Origin: a virus
Virus record (IMG/VR): IMGVR_UViG_3300005613_000160
Coordinates: 1 to 40,187 of that record
Direction: 5' to 3' (one strand)
Length of the DNA: 40,187 nt
Shown here in pieces: positions 14,569 through 21,348 of the stretch (positions are counted from its first letter, which is position 1; every line of letters starts with the position of its first letter). A program made the position numbers and the translations under genes. Below the pieces are notes generated by a model. The model did no database searches. It was not told the DNA's origin and saw nothing but the letters and a program-made list of their open reading frames with translations.

Positions 14569-14830
14569 CTTTATCCCCTACTTTCTCCAAGATAACATCG
14601 GCAACCGTATGAACAATACCAAAGTCAATGGCAATGTCTACATTCCCAGAATATTCAGCAGTCAAAACATGCTCAGGCCAATCGTGCGTTGGCTTACCTA
14701 ATCGGATTGCGTTTGCTGTTGGTGATGTATCTAAATAAAATTTGTTTGTGCGAAGCACAACCCCCATTTGCTTCGAGGCTTTGTGACGAACAACGTCTCC
14801 AATCTCGAATGGGCATTTCTTTTCACTCAT
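14561..14830 (-). CDS. Small beta-barrel (KOW/SH3-like) hypothetical protein
   Basis: An 89-residue product. FEIGDVVRHKASKQMGVVLRTN is a KOW/Tudor-like strand-turn-strand, followed by PEHVLTAEYSGNVDIAIDF, and it ends VILEKVGDKDA. The next gene downstream on the same strand starts within its last bases. The fold is inferred. It resembles its neighbour at 14827-15012 (FNPGDLVKHITSGERGVFLW), suggesting the pair arose by duplication. Confidence 0.6.
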   Translation of the reverse strand: MSEKKCPFEIGDVVRHKASKQMGVVLRTNKFYLDTSPTANAIRLGKPTHDWPEHVLTAEYSGNVDIAIDFGIVHTVADVILEKVGDKDA

Positions 14831-15012
14831 TGGTCTTCCTCTACTTTCTCCAGGCAGATGCTTGGAATTTCTATGGTACCATTGAAATCAGTTGAAATTC
14901 TGGAGTATTCTGGTACACCGCCCTCCATCTTTCGTTGACTAATCCAGAGAAAAACACCCCTCTCGCCAGACGTAATATGTTTTACAAGGTCTCCAGGGTT
15001 AAAAGACATCAT
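14827..15012 (-). CDS. Small beta-barrel hypothetical protein
   Basis: A 61-residue product beginning MMSFNPGDLVKHITSGERGV, a strand-turn-strand with conserved Gly-Asp-Leu-Val, and ending IPSICLEKVEEDQ. It overlaps both neighbours by ATGA. The similar ending (LEKV) and opening to the 14561 protein indicate paralogy. A nucleic acid or protein binding role is likely but unproven. Confidence 0.6.
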   Translation of the reverse strand: MMSFNPGDLVKHITSGERGVFLWISQRKMEGGVPEYSRISTDFNGTIEIPSICLEKVEEDQ

Positions 15013-15218
15013 CCAGTCCTTTCTACCAAGATCGTATCCTCTTGGATTTTCACGCTAACGTAAATTTCTCGTTTGCAAGCAGCATTCCGAACTTGGCTTG
15101 CCATAGCATGGGGCATACCACTGTAATCGATTCCTCTTTGCAAAGTGAATCGCTTACGCTTGAACCACTTGTCCCAATCATGCCTCTCGAATCGTCTCTT
15201 CTTTTTCTTCTTAGCCAT
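15009..15218 (-). CDS. Small basic hypothetical protein
   Basis: A 69-residue product with a good site (GAGGAGAAGAA). It starts with a lysine-rich tail MAKKKKKRRFERHDWDKWFK, as do several DNA-metabolism proteins here, followed by GMPHAMASQVRNAACKREIYVSVK, a helix-strand unit. The strong positive charge suggests nucleic acid binding. No family recognised. Confidence 0.6.
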   Translation of the reverse strand: MAKKKKKRRFERHDWDKWFKRKRFTLQRGIDYSGMPHAMASQVRNAACKREIYVSVKIQEDTILVERTG

Positions 15219-15239
15219 TTCTTCTCCTCTTTTCTCGGG

Positions 15240-15629
15240 TCAGAGTTCTTCCAAATCGTCTACCACACTAACACACTTCTTTTGTGTAGCTTGTATTCTT
15301 TTCTTTCCTCCGGTTTTTTTAGGTCTAGGACTCTTATCCATGTAAGACACGAGGGAGAACAAAGCCTCTCTAGCAGTCTCCCAAAGTTCTTTCAGCTCCC
15401 CATCCGCAATCTTTCCTGAAGGAATGTAAGAATAGACGCAAAAGCCAAGGCCTTCGTAGGTGACATAGTCTTGGACTTGGGATGCTGTTAGCTTTCCCTT
15501 CGGGAGGCTCTCCGGTGGTTTGATCTTAGGCATTCCGCTCCAATCGTCCAATACGTTTGCCCCAGGTTCAGGGTAGAGTGGGTGTGGCTTGACTCGTCTC
15601 CTAGTTTTCTTTTTTGGAATTCTCGGCAT
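15240..15629 (-). CDS. Hypothetical protein
   Basis: A 129-residue product starting with a basic tail (MPRIPKKKTRRRVKPHP), a central region VQDYVTYEGLGFCVYSYIPS, and a helical LKELWETAREALFSLVSYM. It overlaps the preceding gene by 29 bases. No recognised domain. An approximate copy (one mismatch) of the TTTCCTGAGG repeat lies at 15412. Confidence 0.6.
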   Translation of the reverse strand: MPRIPKKKTRRRVKPHPLYPEPGANVLDDWSGMPKIKPPESLPKGKLTASQVQDYVTYEGLGFCVYSYIPSGKIADGELKELWETAREALFSLVSYMDKSPRPKKTGGKKRIQATQKKCVSVVDDLEEL

Positions 15630-16029
15630 TCTCTATGTCCTTGAAGTATCGTTCTAGAACGTCCCGAGCCCAGTCATTCTCTTTGGCTGAATCTATTTGT
15701 CTGAATGCGTATGCTGCCTTTTCCGGCGTTACTTTCTTTTCTTGCTCTTGATCCATGAGAAAGTCTTCAAAACTTGTATCACGATTTAGGGCGGCCTCGG
15801 TTCTCCCAATGGTCAGATTATCGGGATTGATTAGAAGATTGTATGCACCCTCAGGACAGTTTTCGATTATCTGATCGAGTACCGATGGTTTTTCCTGGGG
15901 AGGATTATCTAGGATCCAATCCTCGACTTGTGCGTCTTCCCGCGAGATAATTGGGCTAGGCCTGTCTCGGATTTCTCGGTTTGCTTTTCGGTACCTTCCT
16001 AAAAACTCTCTGATCGTTTTTTCGTTCAT
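15601..16029 (-). CDS. Hypothetical protein, first gene of leftward unit
   Basis: A 142-residue acidic, helix-rich protein with a good site (GGGAGAGAAAGCG). Segments include FLGRYRKANREIRDRPSPI and KAAYAFRQIDSAKENDWARDVLERYF. It has no cysteines or membrane segment. It is the first gene after the leftward promoter at about 16075, so it is expressed ahead of the resolvase and glycosylase genes. Not recognised. Confidence 0.6.
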   Translation of the reverse strand: MNEKTIREFLGRYRKANREIRDRPSPIISREDAQVEDWILDNPPQEKPSVLDQIIENCPEGAYNLLINPDNLTIGRTEAALNRDTSFEDFLMDQEQEKKVTPEKAAYAFRQIDSAKENDWARDVLERYFKDIENAENSKKEN

Positions 16030-16068
16030 CGCTTTCTCTCCCGTGGTTAGGTGATGATTGTCGACGGC

Positions 16069-16080
16069 ACGCTATTATAC
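16069..16080 (-). promoter_or_regulatory. Leftward promoter, GGTATAATAG motif
   Basis: Minus-strand TATAAT at 16079-16074 within GGGGTATAATAGC, matching the core shared by the promoters near 220, 13434 and 17990, and 45 bases before the ATG of the leftward unit. No clear -35. Confidence 0.5.
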
Positions 16081-16208
16081 CCCAATTCTTGGTGGAAATT
16101 TTTGCGAGAAATTTTTCTTCGGATTACCCGATTGATCGGGCCTAGGGAGTGTTATCGGCTATACCGGTCGGGAAATAAAGCATTCCGGAAAAATTTTCTT
16201 TTTGGGGG

Positions 16209-16236
16209 TTTACATTCGTCAGAAATGAATTATACT
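16209..16236 (+). promoter_or_regulatory. Rightward sigma70-type promoter
   Basis: TTTACA and TATACT are separated by 16 bases, the best promoter in this intergenic region, 145 bases before the second DGQHR gene. The leader that follows contains the AT-rich direct repeat TACTTATATA (16258-16279). Confidence 0.55.
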
Positions 16237-16320
16237 ATCGTGCACGCGGGGGTCTACTTACTTATATATACTTATATATAGTAGTAGAAAAAGGGAAAGT
16301 GGCCTTTACTTTCTGGTCGA

Positions 16321-16335
16321 TAGGTATTATACCTA
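16321..16335. promoter_or_regulatory. Perfect 7-1-7 palindrome, candidate operator
   Basis: TAGGTAT-T-ATACCTA lies 47 bases before the DGQHR start. It also contains the GGTATAATA core on the minus strand, so one protein could recognise this site and the shared promoters. Its position suggests autoregulation of the downstream gene. Confidence 0.4.
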
Positions 16336-16381
16336 CCTCCAATCGTTTTCCGTTTCACCACCATACCACTAGGAGCGAGCC

Positions 16382-17866
16382 ATGGTCACGAAGAAAAAGA
16401 GAAGCACGCCAAAGAGAAGCACCAATAGAGAAGTCACGTATCCGAAACCGTCGATCAAGTTGTGTGGAGGAGAGAAAACACCCATCACGGTTTCGATGGC
16501 AAAAAAACTGCTTGGTTGGGAACCAGAATCAGATAAGAAGTTCAACTCTGATTTTCTTTTGAAGGATTTGGATGGGGCAAAGATTCGTTGCAAAAATAAC
16601 GTAGCGAATCGACCACTCTATAAGAGCAATCACGAAACTCTCAGACAAGAAATCCTGAACGGAAGATGGAATTTCAATGGTGAACCGATCATCATAGGTA
16701 AGACCGGTATTGTTTTGAATGGTCAGCACCAATTGGTTGCTCTTATCTTGGCAGGCCAAACTTGGGAACGAGACAAAGAATCTTGGGATCACGTTTGGAA
16801 GTCTGAACCAACGATTGAAAAGATAATTGTGTTCGGAGTTTCTGAGAATGATTCCGTTGTTAATACGATGGATACCTGCAAATCCAGAAGTCTCTCAGAT
16901 GTTGTTTATCGAAGCGGTTATTTTCAGTCGATGAAAACGAAAGATCGGAAAGTCATTTCCAAGATCATGGAGAATGCGGTAAAACTTCTCTGGTATCGAA
17001 CTGGCGAAAAGCTTCTGAATGCGTTTGCCCCAATGAGAACCCACAGTGAATCGCTCGATTTCATCGATCGGCATCCTACTCTACTAAAATGTGTCAAGCA
17101 TATATTCGAGGAAGGCGAAAGCGGTCACATTAAAAACTGCATCTCACTTGGGTATGCTGCTGGCCTCATGTACTTGATGGCCTGTTCCGATACCGATCCC
17201 AAAGACTACCGAGATACGAGATCAGAAAAGAGTCTTGACTTTACCCAGTACGACAAAGCATCCGATTTCTGGGTCCTTCTCGCAGGAAATTCCGACGAAA
17301 CGGCCGCAATCCGCAAAAGCATTAGCAAGATGCAAGATGATGAGTGGTTAACGATGAATAACCGGTTATCCGCAATCGTGAAAGCATGGAATCTGTTCGT
17401 TCTCGGGAAGCCGATCGAAACAAAATCGATTCGCATCAAGTACACCCAGGATGAGAATGGTTGGAAAACTGCCGATGAGCTACCGATTATTGATGGAATC
17501 GACATAGGAGATTCATCGCAAATCGACGAAGCACACATCGACGTAACCGACCCAACTCCAGAAGAAATTGAACAAAGAAAACAGGCAGAACTTGAGAATC
17601 GAAAAGAAAACGGCAAAAAGGCCGATCGAAAGCCCACCGATCAACCGGTTAAGTCCGATACAAAAAAGAAGACGACGAAACGAAAGCTTCAAGTCGGCTC
17701 AGTTCGGTGGGTGTCTTCTTCGGGAAAAGAGCCATGGCGGGGAAAGATCGTGGAACTCTCGAAAAAAGCTGCGAGATTACGTGTTCTTCAAGGATTTCCT
17801 GGGTCTGGCAACACGGAAGTTGCCGATCTCTCAGATTTGAGTGTTTCCCAGCCCAAACCTGCCTAA
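16382..17866 (+). CDS. DGQHR/ParB-like phage protein, paralogue 2
   Basis: A 494-residue paralogue of the 573-1937 protein, started at ATG after AGGAGCGAGCC. A lysine-rich opening (MVTKKKRSTPKRSTN) leads to the shared segment LLGWEPESDKKFNSDFLLKD, then NRPL...LRQEILNGRWNFNGEPIIIG...LNGQHQLVALI, the ParB/DGQHR core, and KSRSLSDVVYRSG. The C-terminus differs from paralogue 1: a charged linker (about 385-430) and an SH3-like piece (GSVRWVSSSGKEPWRGKIVEL). It is the last gene before a strong terminator. The two proteins may be partners or regulators with different C-terminal targets. Biochemical function is unknown. Confidence 0.75.
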   Translation: MVTKKKRSTPKRSTNREVTYPKPSIKLCGGEKTPITVSMAKKLLGWEPESDKKFNSDFLLKDLDGAKIRCKNNVANRPLYKSNHETLRQEILNGRWNFNGEPIIIGKTGIVLNGQHQLVALILAGQTWERDKESWDHVWKSEPTIEKIIVFGVSENDSVVNTMDTCKSRSLSDVVYRSGYFQSMKTKDRKVISKIMENAVKLLWYRTGEKLLNAFAPMRTHSESLDFIDRHPTLLKCVKHIFEEGESGHIKNCISLGYAAGLMYLMACSDTDPKDYRDTRSEKSLDFTQYDKASDFWVLLAGNSDETAAIRKSISKMQDDEWLTMNNRLSAIVKAWNLFVLGKPIETKSIRIKYTQDENGWKTADELPIIDGIDIGDSSQIDEAHIDVTDPTPEEIEQRKQAELENRKENGKKADRKPTDQPVKSDTKKKTTKRKLQVGSVRWVSSSGKEPWRGKIVELSKKAARLRVLQGFPGSGNTEVADLSDLSVSQPKPA

Positions 17867-17904
17867 TATCTGGTTAGATCCTGGCAAAATCTTGATCTCC
17901 GCAC

Positions 17905-17932
17905 AAAGCCTCGGTGGGAATCGGGGCTTTTT
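17905..17932 (+). terminator. Intrinsic terminator
   Basis: AAAGCCTCG pairs with CGGGGCTTT (one G-T) around an 8-base loop, followed by TTCG, 38 bases after the DGQHR stop. Confidence 0.7.
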
Positions 17933-17949
17933 CGTGGGATATCAGTCAA

Positions 17950-18043
17950 TTCCAAAGAATTTTGAGATATTCGGTAGTCATAACTAGGTATAATAGTTAG
18001 ACTTATGCGAATTCGACTCCAGAAATCTCAAAATTCTTTGGAA
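17950..18043. repeat. Perfect 19-bp inverted repeat around a promoter
   Basis: TTCCAAAGAATTTTGAGAT (17950-17968) and its exact reverse complement (18025-18043) flank 56 bases containing the GGTATAATAG promoter. No base mismatches. It could be a pair of regulator sites, a replication origin element, or recombination sites of an invertible promoter; no invertase gene is seen in the window. Confidence 0.75.
17981..18005 (+). promoter_or_regulatory. Rightward promoter/operator, copy 2 of shared 25-mer
   Basis: TATAAT at 17989-17994 in a 25-mer that matches 24 of 25 bases of 209-233, in the opposite orientation. TAACTA-GGTATAA-TAGTTA is a perfect 6-7-6 palindrome across the -10, so a repressor could sit directly on the promoter. 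Confidence 0.6.
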
Positions 18044-18060
18044 ATAAGCGGGGGCAGGTA

Positions 18061-18089
18061 TTTACAAACGACCGATAAACAACTATAGT
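18061..18089 (+). promoter_or_regulatory. Rightward sigma70-type promoter
   Basis: TTTACA and TATAGT with exactly 17 bases between them, 84 bases before the ATG at 18174. Stronger by consensus than the GGTATAATAG site upstream, so the rightward block may have tandem promoters. The rest of the 17867-18173 gap holds no convincing gene. Confidence 0.55.
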
Positions 18090-18173
18090 TAAGGCAGACA
18101 TGGGGAATGAGACATGCGAAACAAATGCCCATCGAAAAGTCAAATACCCTCTCTAATCTAAAGGAGCGAAACG

Positions 18174-18488
18174 ATGAAAACTGCTTATGTTGAGACCAGA
18201 AGCCAGAAGTCAGTCGGTAGCAGCAATGGATTTGGCGGACCCAATACTTATGTTGCTGTCCAGGTTGTCCCCGCGGGGGTGGAGCGACTGAGAGTGCTCA
18301 ACCAGAGAGCTGCGAAGCAACGTGGAATTGAAATTATCTACTGTGGCGAAGGATACAGCAATCGTTGCACATCCCCTCGCAGTATGTTGTGTCAAGCAAT
18401 CGCGAAAGCTGAGCGAGTCGCTAACGAAATCAACCAAGCAGAAAAGTCTAAAGCCGTTCGTAATACTGCTCGTGAATTTGTTTGTTAG
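18174..18488 (+). CDS. Hypothetical protein, first gene of rightward accessory block
   Basis: A 104-residue product with an ideal leader (AAAGGAGCGAAACG before ATG). The segment YVAVQVVPAGVERLRVLNQRAAKQRGIEIIYCGEGY has an alpha/beta look, and the C-terminal half is helical with many Lys and Ala. It has no catalytic motif I recognise. Its position just behind tandem promoters suggests early, strong expression. Confidence 0.65.
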   Translation: MKTAYVETRSQKSVGSSNGFGGPNTYVAVQVVPAGVERLRVLNQRAAKQRGIEIIYCGEGYSNRCTSPRSMLCQAIAKAERVANEINQAEKSKAVRNTAREFVC

Positions 18489-18526
18489 TTTTTGGGAGCC
18501 AGAAACGGCAGAAAGCGAGGATAGAA

Positions 18527-18676
18527 ATGATGCTCAGCAATTACGACGACTGGAAACTGGCGAATGCCGAAACCGACGATAGCGTAGTCTGGTACGACGG
18601 CGAGCCGCATTGCTTGTTCTGTGGTTCTCTGTTGCTCGAAGATTACGAGTGCAAAAACTGCTCCGACGAATTCTGA
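18527..18676 (+). CDS. Small zinc-ribbon protein
   Basis: A 49-residue product started at ATG behind GCGAGGATAGAA. CLFCG and, nine residues on, CKNC make a four-cysteine zinc ribbon (residues about 29-45) after an acidic N-terminal part (DDWKLANAETDDSVVW). Phage zinc ribbons of this size often bind RNA polymerase or nucleic acid; no specific partner is evident. Confidence 0.6.
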   Translation: MMLSNYDDWKLANAETDDSVVWYDGEPHCLFCGSLLLEDYECKNCSDEF

Positions 18677-18790
18677 TTACTGCTCACACAACAGTAGCCG
18701 AGCGAGTGCGGATCAGAGTCAAGGCTCTGTGATCTCGCTGCCGTGAATGCGTAACCTAGTCATCGCAGCTAGGCACGGCACTTTTCTTCT
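18677..18790 (+). ncRNA. Structured RNA candidate ending in a terminator-like hairpin
   Basis: Three successive hairpins fill the gap: TACTG/CAGTA (about 18678-18695), AGCGA...CAGAG-tcaagg-CTCTG...TCGCT (18701-18739) and TGCCGTG/CACGGCA (18739-18745 with 18774-18780), the last with an inner CTAG/CTAG and followed by CTTTTCTTCT. This could be a terminator with processing signals or a small RNA. I see no promoter of its own. Confidence 0.4.
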
Positions 18791-18819
18791 GTCAAATCTC
18801 AAAAAGAAAGGAAGCGAAA

Positions 18820-19020
18820 ATGGCGAGCATGAAAACTTTTGATATTCTCGCAAAAATATACTCGGTAAGCGGGAAAAGAAAAACCCAGTCTGTCCAACTG
18901 GTTAATCACAAAGCACCAAGCGAGATAATCGCTAGACGATTGGCGATGGTGTGTTTCAGAAACCTAGGATACTACACCCGTAGTTTTTCCGTTGTAGAAG
19001 AGGTAAAAAATGACTCCTAA
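18820..19020 (+). CDS. Small hypothetical protein
   Basis: A 66-residue product with good site (AAAGGAAGCGAAA). MASMKTFDILAKIYSVSGKR is followed by KAPSEIIARRLAMVCFRNLGYYT. The charge is positive and the pattern strand-strand-helix-strand. It overlaps the HTH gene downstream by 11 bases, so the two are translationally linked. Not recognised. Confidence 0.6.
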   Translation: MASMKTFDILAKIYSVSGKRKTQSVQLVNHKAPSEIIARRLAMVCFRNLGYYTRSFSVVEEVKNDS

Positions 19021-19225
19021 AGAAGCAGCGAAGATCATTGGTTGCAACGTATCGCATGTTCGCAACCTAATCCGAATCGGTATTCTCAATGCAGAATGCT
19101 ATGCGATGCCGGGAGGATTCTACTATGATCTTGATCCGAAAAATGTTTGTGAGTTTGCAAAGACTCCGCAGACTCGCGGATACCCAAGAGGAAAAAAACG
19201 AAACCCAAAAAACGAAAGCGAGTAA
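19010..19225 (+). CDS. Excisionase/MerR-type HTH DNA-binding protein
   Basis: A 71-residue product. MTPKEAAKIIGCNVSHVRNL is a winged helix-turn-helix of the HTH_17/excisionase kind (helix, turn GCNVS, recognition helix HVRNLIRIG), followed by the wing YDLDPKNVCEFA and a basic tail TRGYPRGKKR resembling an AT-hook. It may be a repressor or excisionase acting on the promoter palindromes in this window. No integrase is present, so regulation is the likelier role. Confidence 0.72.
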   Translation: MTPKEAAKIIGCNVSHVRNLIRIGILNAECYAMPGGFYYDLDPKNVCEFAKTPQTRGYPRGKKRNPKNESE

Positions 19226-19480
19226 CTAGATGTGCAAATTCCGAAACATTGTTGTTTGATTGCCGAATACAGAAGGCTTGTCAGACGTGGCAAAAGATTT
19301 TGCTGTCACAAAGAGAGTGACAGATTGTCTAAAAGCGTCAAAGGTCGATCATGCTACAATCGGTCAGTATCTCCAATAGGCCCTCCAAGGCGACCATGAA
19401 AAGCTACTCCAAGTGACAGCCTCTTGGGTTGTCATTCAATAACAAACCACCAACAACAAATCTCGAAAGGTTGTTTAACT
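19226..19480 (+). other. Gene-free stretch with two hairpins
   Basis: CTGTCAC (19303-19309) and GTGACAG (19317-19323) form a perfect 7-bp stem, and TGACAGCC/GGTTGTCA (about 19416-19436) forms another with one G-T pair. Neither has a T-run, so they are more likely regulatory or processing sites than terminators. No coding frame with a ribosome site is seen; a weak TACAAT box lies near 19354. Confidence 0.35.
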
Positions 19481-19867
19481 ATGGAACCTAAATTCAAACA
19501 CGACTGCTCAACGTGCTGCTGCAATTTCCTAGGCCATTTCTACGGTTTGGATGTGTATTCTTATGAAGGTGGCCTTGGTCCTGGGCTATTGTGCAGATAC
19601 GGAAACGAAGGGCATGGATATAGCTCCATGCCCTTGTGTGTATTCGGAGACTCCCTGACAAATCCAAACCATCGTATTGGGTTTACCGATGGAGACTCCA
19701 TGTTCTATCGTGACTTTCTATTTTCAGAGCGTGCTGGATCGTTTGAACGTGCTTATCTGGTAGGGGCAGTTATGCTAGCAAACCAACAACAAAAGACCAT
19801 TGAGAAACTAACGCGAAAGTCTGACCACGGCTGTGCCGATACGTGGTGTAGGAGGTGTGATGAATAA
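19481..19867 (+). CDS. Conserved small phage protein
   Basis: A 128-residue product; I use the ATG after GAAAGG. KHDCSTCCCNFLGHFYGLDV followed by LLCRYGNEGHGYSSMP matches a recurrent phage pattern (H-D-C-x2-C-x-F-L-G-x-D-x-Y, then RYG-(N/S)-(D/E)-G-x-x-Y-S-S). The cysteines could bind zinc. The C-terminal helix FERAYLVGAVMLANQQQK also fits. Function unknown in all relatives I recall. It overlaps the next gene by 8 bases. Confidence 0.68.
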   Translation: MEPKFKHDCSTCCCNFLGHFYGLDVYSYEGGLGPGLLCRYGNEGHGYSSMPLCVFGDSLTNPNHRIGFTDGDSMFYRDFLFSERAGSFERAYLVGAVMLANQQQKTIEKLTRKSDHGCADTWCRRCDE

Positions 19868-20081
19868 CTGTAATTGCAAAGGTAACTATCACTGTTTTGA
19901 GTGTAGTCCACCGGTCAAAACAGTCTTAGCTGAACTAAGCACAAAACACGACGAAACATCGATAGTATCCAAATCTATCATCGAGCTACTAGCGAAGCAA
20001 ATTGCTGATTGTCAACGTCATTGCGATAACGCTGGCATCTGTTTCGTTGCGTTCAACGAGCCAATTTTAAACCCTAGTTGA
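19860..20081 (+). CDS. Small Cys-rich hypothetical protein
   Basis: A 73-residue product with start ATG behind TAGGAGGTGTG. MNNCNCKGNYHCFECSPPVK holds four cysteines in a compact cluster (C-x-C and C-x2-C), probably zinc-binding, and CQRHCDNAGIC adds three more. The central stretch ETSIVSKSIIELLAKQIADC is helical. It is translationally linked to both neighbours. Not recognised. Confidence 0.55.
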   Translation: MNNCNCKGNYHCFECSPPVKTVLAELSTKHDETSIVSKSIIELLAKQIADCQRHCDNAGICFVAFNEPILNPS

Positions 20082-20095
20082 AGGAGATAAAGAAG

Positions 20096-20797
20096 ATGTC
20101 CGAGAAAAATCAATTTGATTTTCAAGATGGTAATGGTCTAGTACCAGCTTACCGCTATCGAAATCTAGATGGCTTATTGGGTGGATGGGTAGCCAATACC
20201 GCAAATGTATCTGCTTCTGCTCGTATCCATGGCAATGCTTGTGTCTATGGCAATGCTCATGTATATGACAATGCTTGTGTCTATGGCAATGCTCATGTAT
20301 ATGGCAATGCTCATGTATATGACAATGCTCGTATCCATGGCAAGGCTTGTGTCTATGGCAATGCTCATGTATATGACAATGCTTGTGTCTATGGCAATGC
20401 TCATGTATATGGCAATGCTTGTGTCTATGACAATGCTCATGTATATGGCAATGCTCATGTATATGACAATGCTCATGTATATGGCAATGCTCATGTATAT
20501 GACAATGCTCATGTATATGGCAATGCTTGTGTCTATGGCAATCATATATTGAACGTCGGTGAGCACAAGAGCTCTCCATGGTATATCCAGGGTCATTGCT
20601 ATTGGATTGGGTATGTCGCCCCCGGAATAGTTCGATCTGGCTGCATTCAAAAGCCGATTATTTGGTGGCTGGAGCACGTAGAGCGGTGTGCTGAAGAAAA
20701 TGAATATACTACTCAAGAACAGAAAGAGTATCGTTTGCACTTCGAGCACATAGCCGATTTGATGCGTTTGTACGATGTGTTTGAAGAGAACCAATGA
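20096..20797 (+). CDS. Phage left-handed beta-helix (hexapeptide repeat) protein
   Basis: A 233-residue protein, started at ATG behind GAAGGAGATAAAGAAG. Residues 1-40 (YRYRNLDGLLGGWVANTANVS) precede 18 hexapeptides of the form A-(H/C/R)-(V/I)-(Y/H)-(G/D)-N at about 42-149, which should fold as a left-handed beta-helix. The tail (YWIGYVAPGIVRSGC, then LHFEHIADLM) matches the C-terminal domain seen with such repeats in other phage proteins. The architecture is known in phages, the role is not. No acetyltransferase catalytic residues are visible. The repeats are almost identical in DNA, so the number of coils is likely to vary between isolates. Confidence 0.75.
   Translation: MSEKNQFDFQDGNGLVPAYRYRNLDGLLGGWVANTANVSASARIHGNACVYGNAHVYDNACVYGNAHVYGNAHVYDNARIHGKACVYGNAHVYDNACVYGNAHVYGNACVYDNAHVYGNAHVYDNAHVYGNAHVYDNAHVYGNACVYGNHILNVGEHKSSPWYIQGHCYWIGYVAPGIVRSGCIQKPIIWWLEHVERCAEENEYTTQEQKEYRLHFEHIADLMRLYDVFEENQ
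20219..20542 (+). repeat. Tandem 18-bp repeats, 18 units, within the beta-helix gene
   Basis: Units such as GCTCATGTATATGGCAAT differ at only a few positions (TATGGC/TATGAC, GCTCATGTA/GCTTGTGTC). Silent positions are as uniform as coding ones, showing recent copying rather than only protein-level constraint. Confidence 0.9.
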
Positions 20798-20816
20798 AAC
20801 AAAGGAGGATGATACA

Positions 20817-21224
20817 ATGAGTTCAAATCCTGTGCTTGGATCAAAACGATCTGCTAGCGATCGCGGGAAGCCAGATCGCATCAATCCTGATTGGAAATAC
20901 TGGATCTGTCCTGTGCGATGCCCAGACGCAAGAGGTATGCCAAGTTGGTTAAATTTGAACTTCACTTTTATGGCAAGGGGATTCGCGATGCTGCCAAATA
21001 AACAAGACGCCATGGCATCTTTTGTTGCGGCTGGGCTATTTAGCCTTACGCGGCTAGACACGCCCGGAGTGGGGCAACCCAGCTTGCCGCCGCAACAGGC
21101 AAAAGTGTACTCAGCACTATGCCGTATTGCGGAGATGTGTTCAGTGTGCGACCTCATTCTGCTCGAAAACGCATTTGACGGATTTGGTGAAGACGGGAAC
21201 CCACTAATTGAGGAGACAACGTGA
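20817..21224 (+). CDS. Hypothetical protein
   Basis: A 135-residue product started at ATG with an ideal AAAGGAGGATGATACA leader. N-terminal Lys/Arg-rich, then WICPVRCPDARGMPSWLNLN and CRIAEMCSVCDLILLENAFD; five cysteines and a hydrophobic helix FVAAGLFSLTRL. The ATG-side overlap downstream (GTGA) couples it to the short gene that follows. Not recognised. Confidence 0.6.
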   Translation: MSSNPVLGSKRSASDRGKPDRINPDWKYWICPVRCPDARGMPSWLNLNFTFMARGFAMLPNKQDAMASFVAAGLFSLTRLDTPGVGQPSLPPQQAKVYSALCRIAEMCSVCDLILLENAFDGFGEDGNPLIEETT

Positions 21225-21310
21225 ACCGAGACGAAACGTATTTGGTACTCTGGGAGCCTCGGAACCCAGAGGCTATAATCTCACCGCAGACAACTGGGAG
21301 GCGATTCTAG
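21221..21310 (+). CDS. Possible 29-residue coupled peptide
   Basis: GTG overlaps the previous stop as GTGA and has a strong GAGGAG site five bases upstream. It reads MNRDETYLVLWEPRNPEAII and ends SPQTTGRRF. The ribosome site makes it more credible than the other tiny frames. It is the last reading frame before the hairpin between operons. Confidence 0.4.
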   Translation: MNRDETYLVLWEPRNPEAIISPQTTGRRF

Positions 21311-21348
21311 GCCCATATACGGCCGTCTGAGAGCATGGTTGATAGAAT

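Noticed and set aside
19010-19225. Part of an integration/excision module
   Set aside because: The HTH protein resembles excisionases, but no integrase or att-like site is found in the window, so a regulator is more likely.
20219-20542. CRISPR-like array
   Set aside because: The units are contiguous 18-mers in one reading frame with no unique spacers, and encode a regular hexapeptide helix.
20174-21157. Long leftward frame (327 codons) and other frames opposite the 18-bp repeat array
   Set aside because: Open only because the repeat unit lacks stops in several frames. The rightward gene has a good start site and beta-helix signature.
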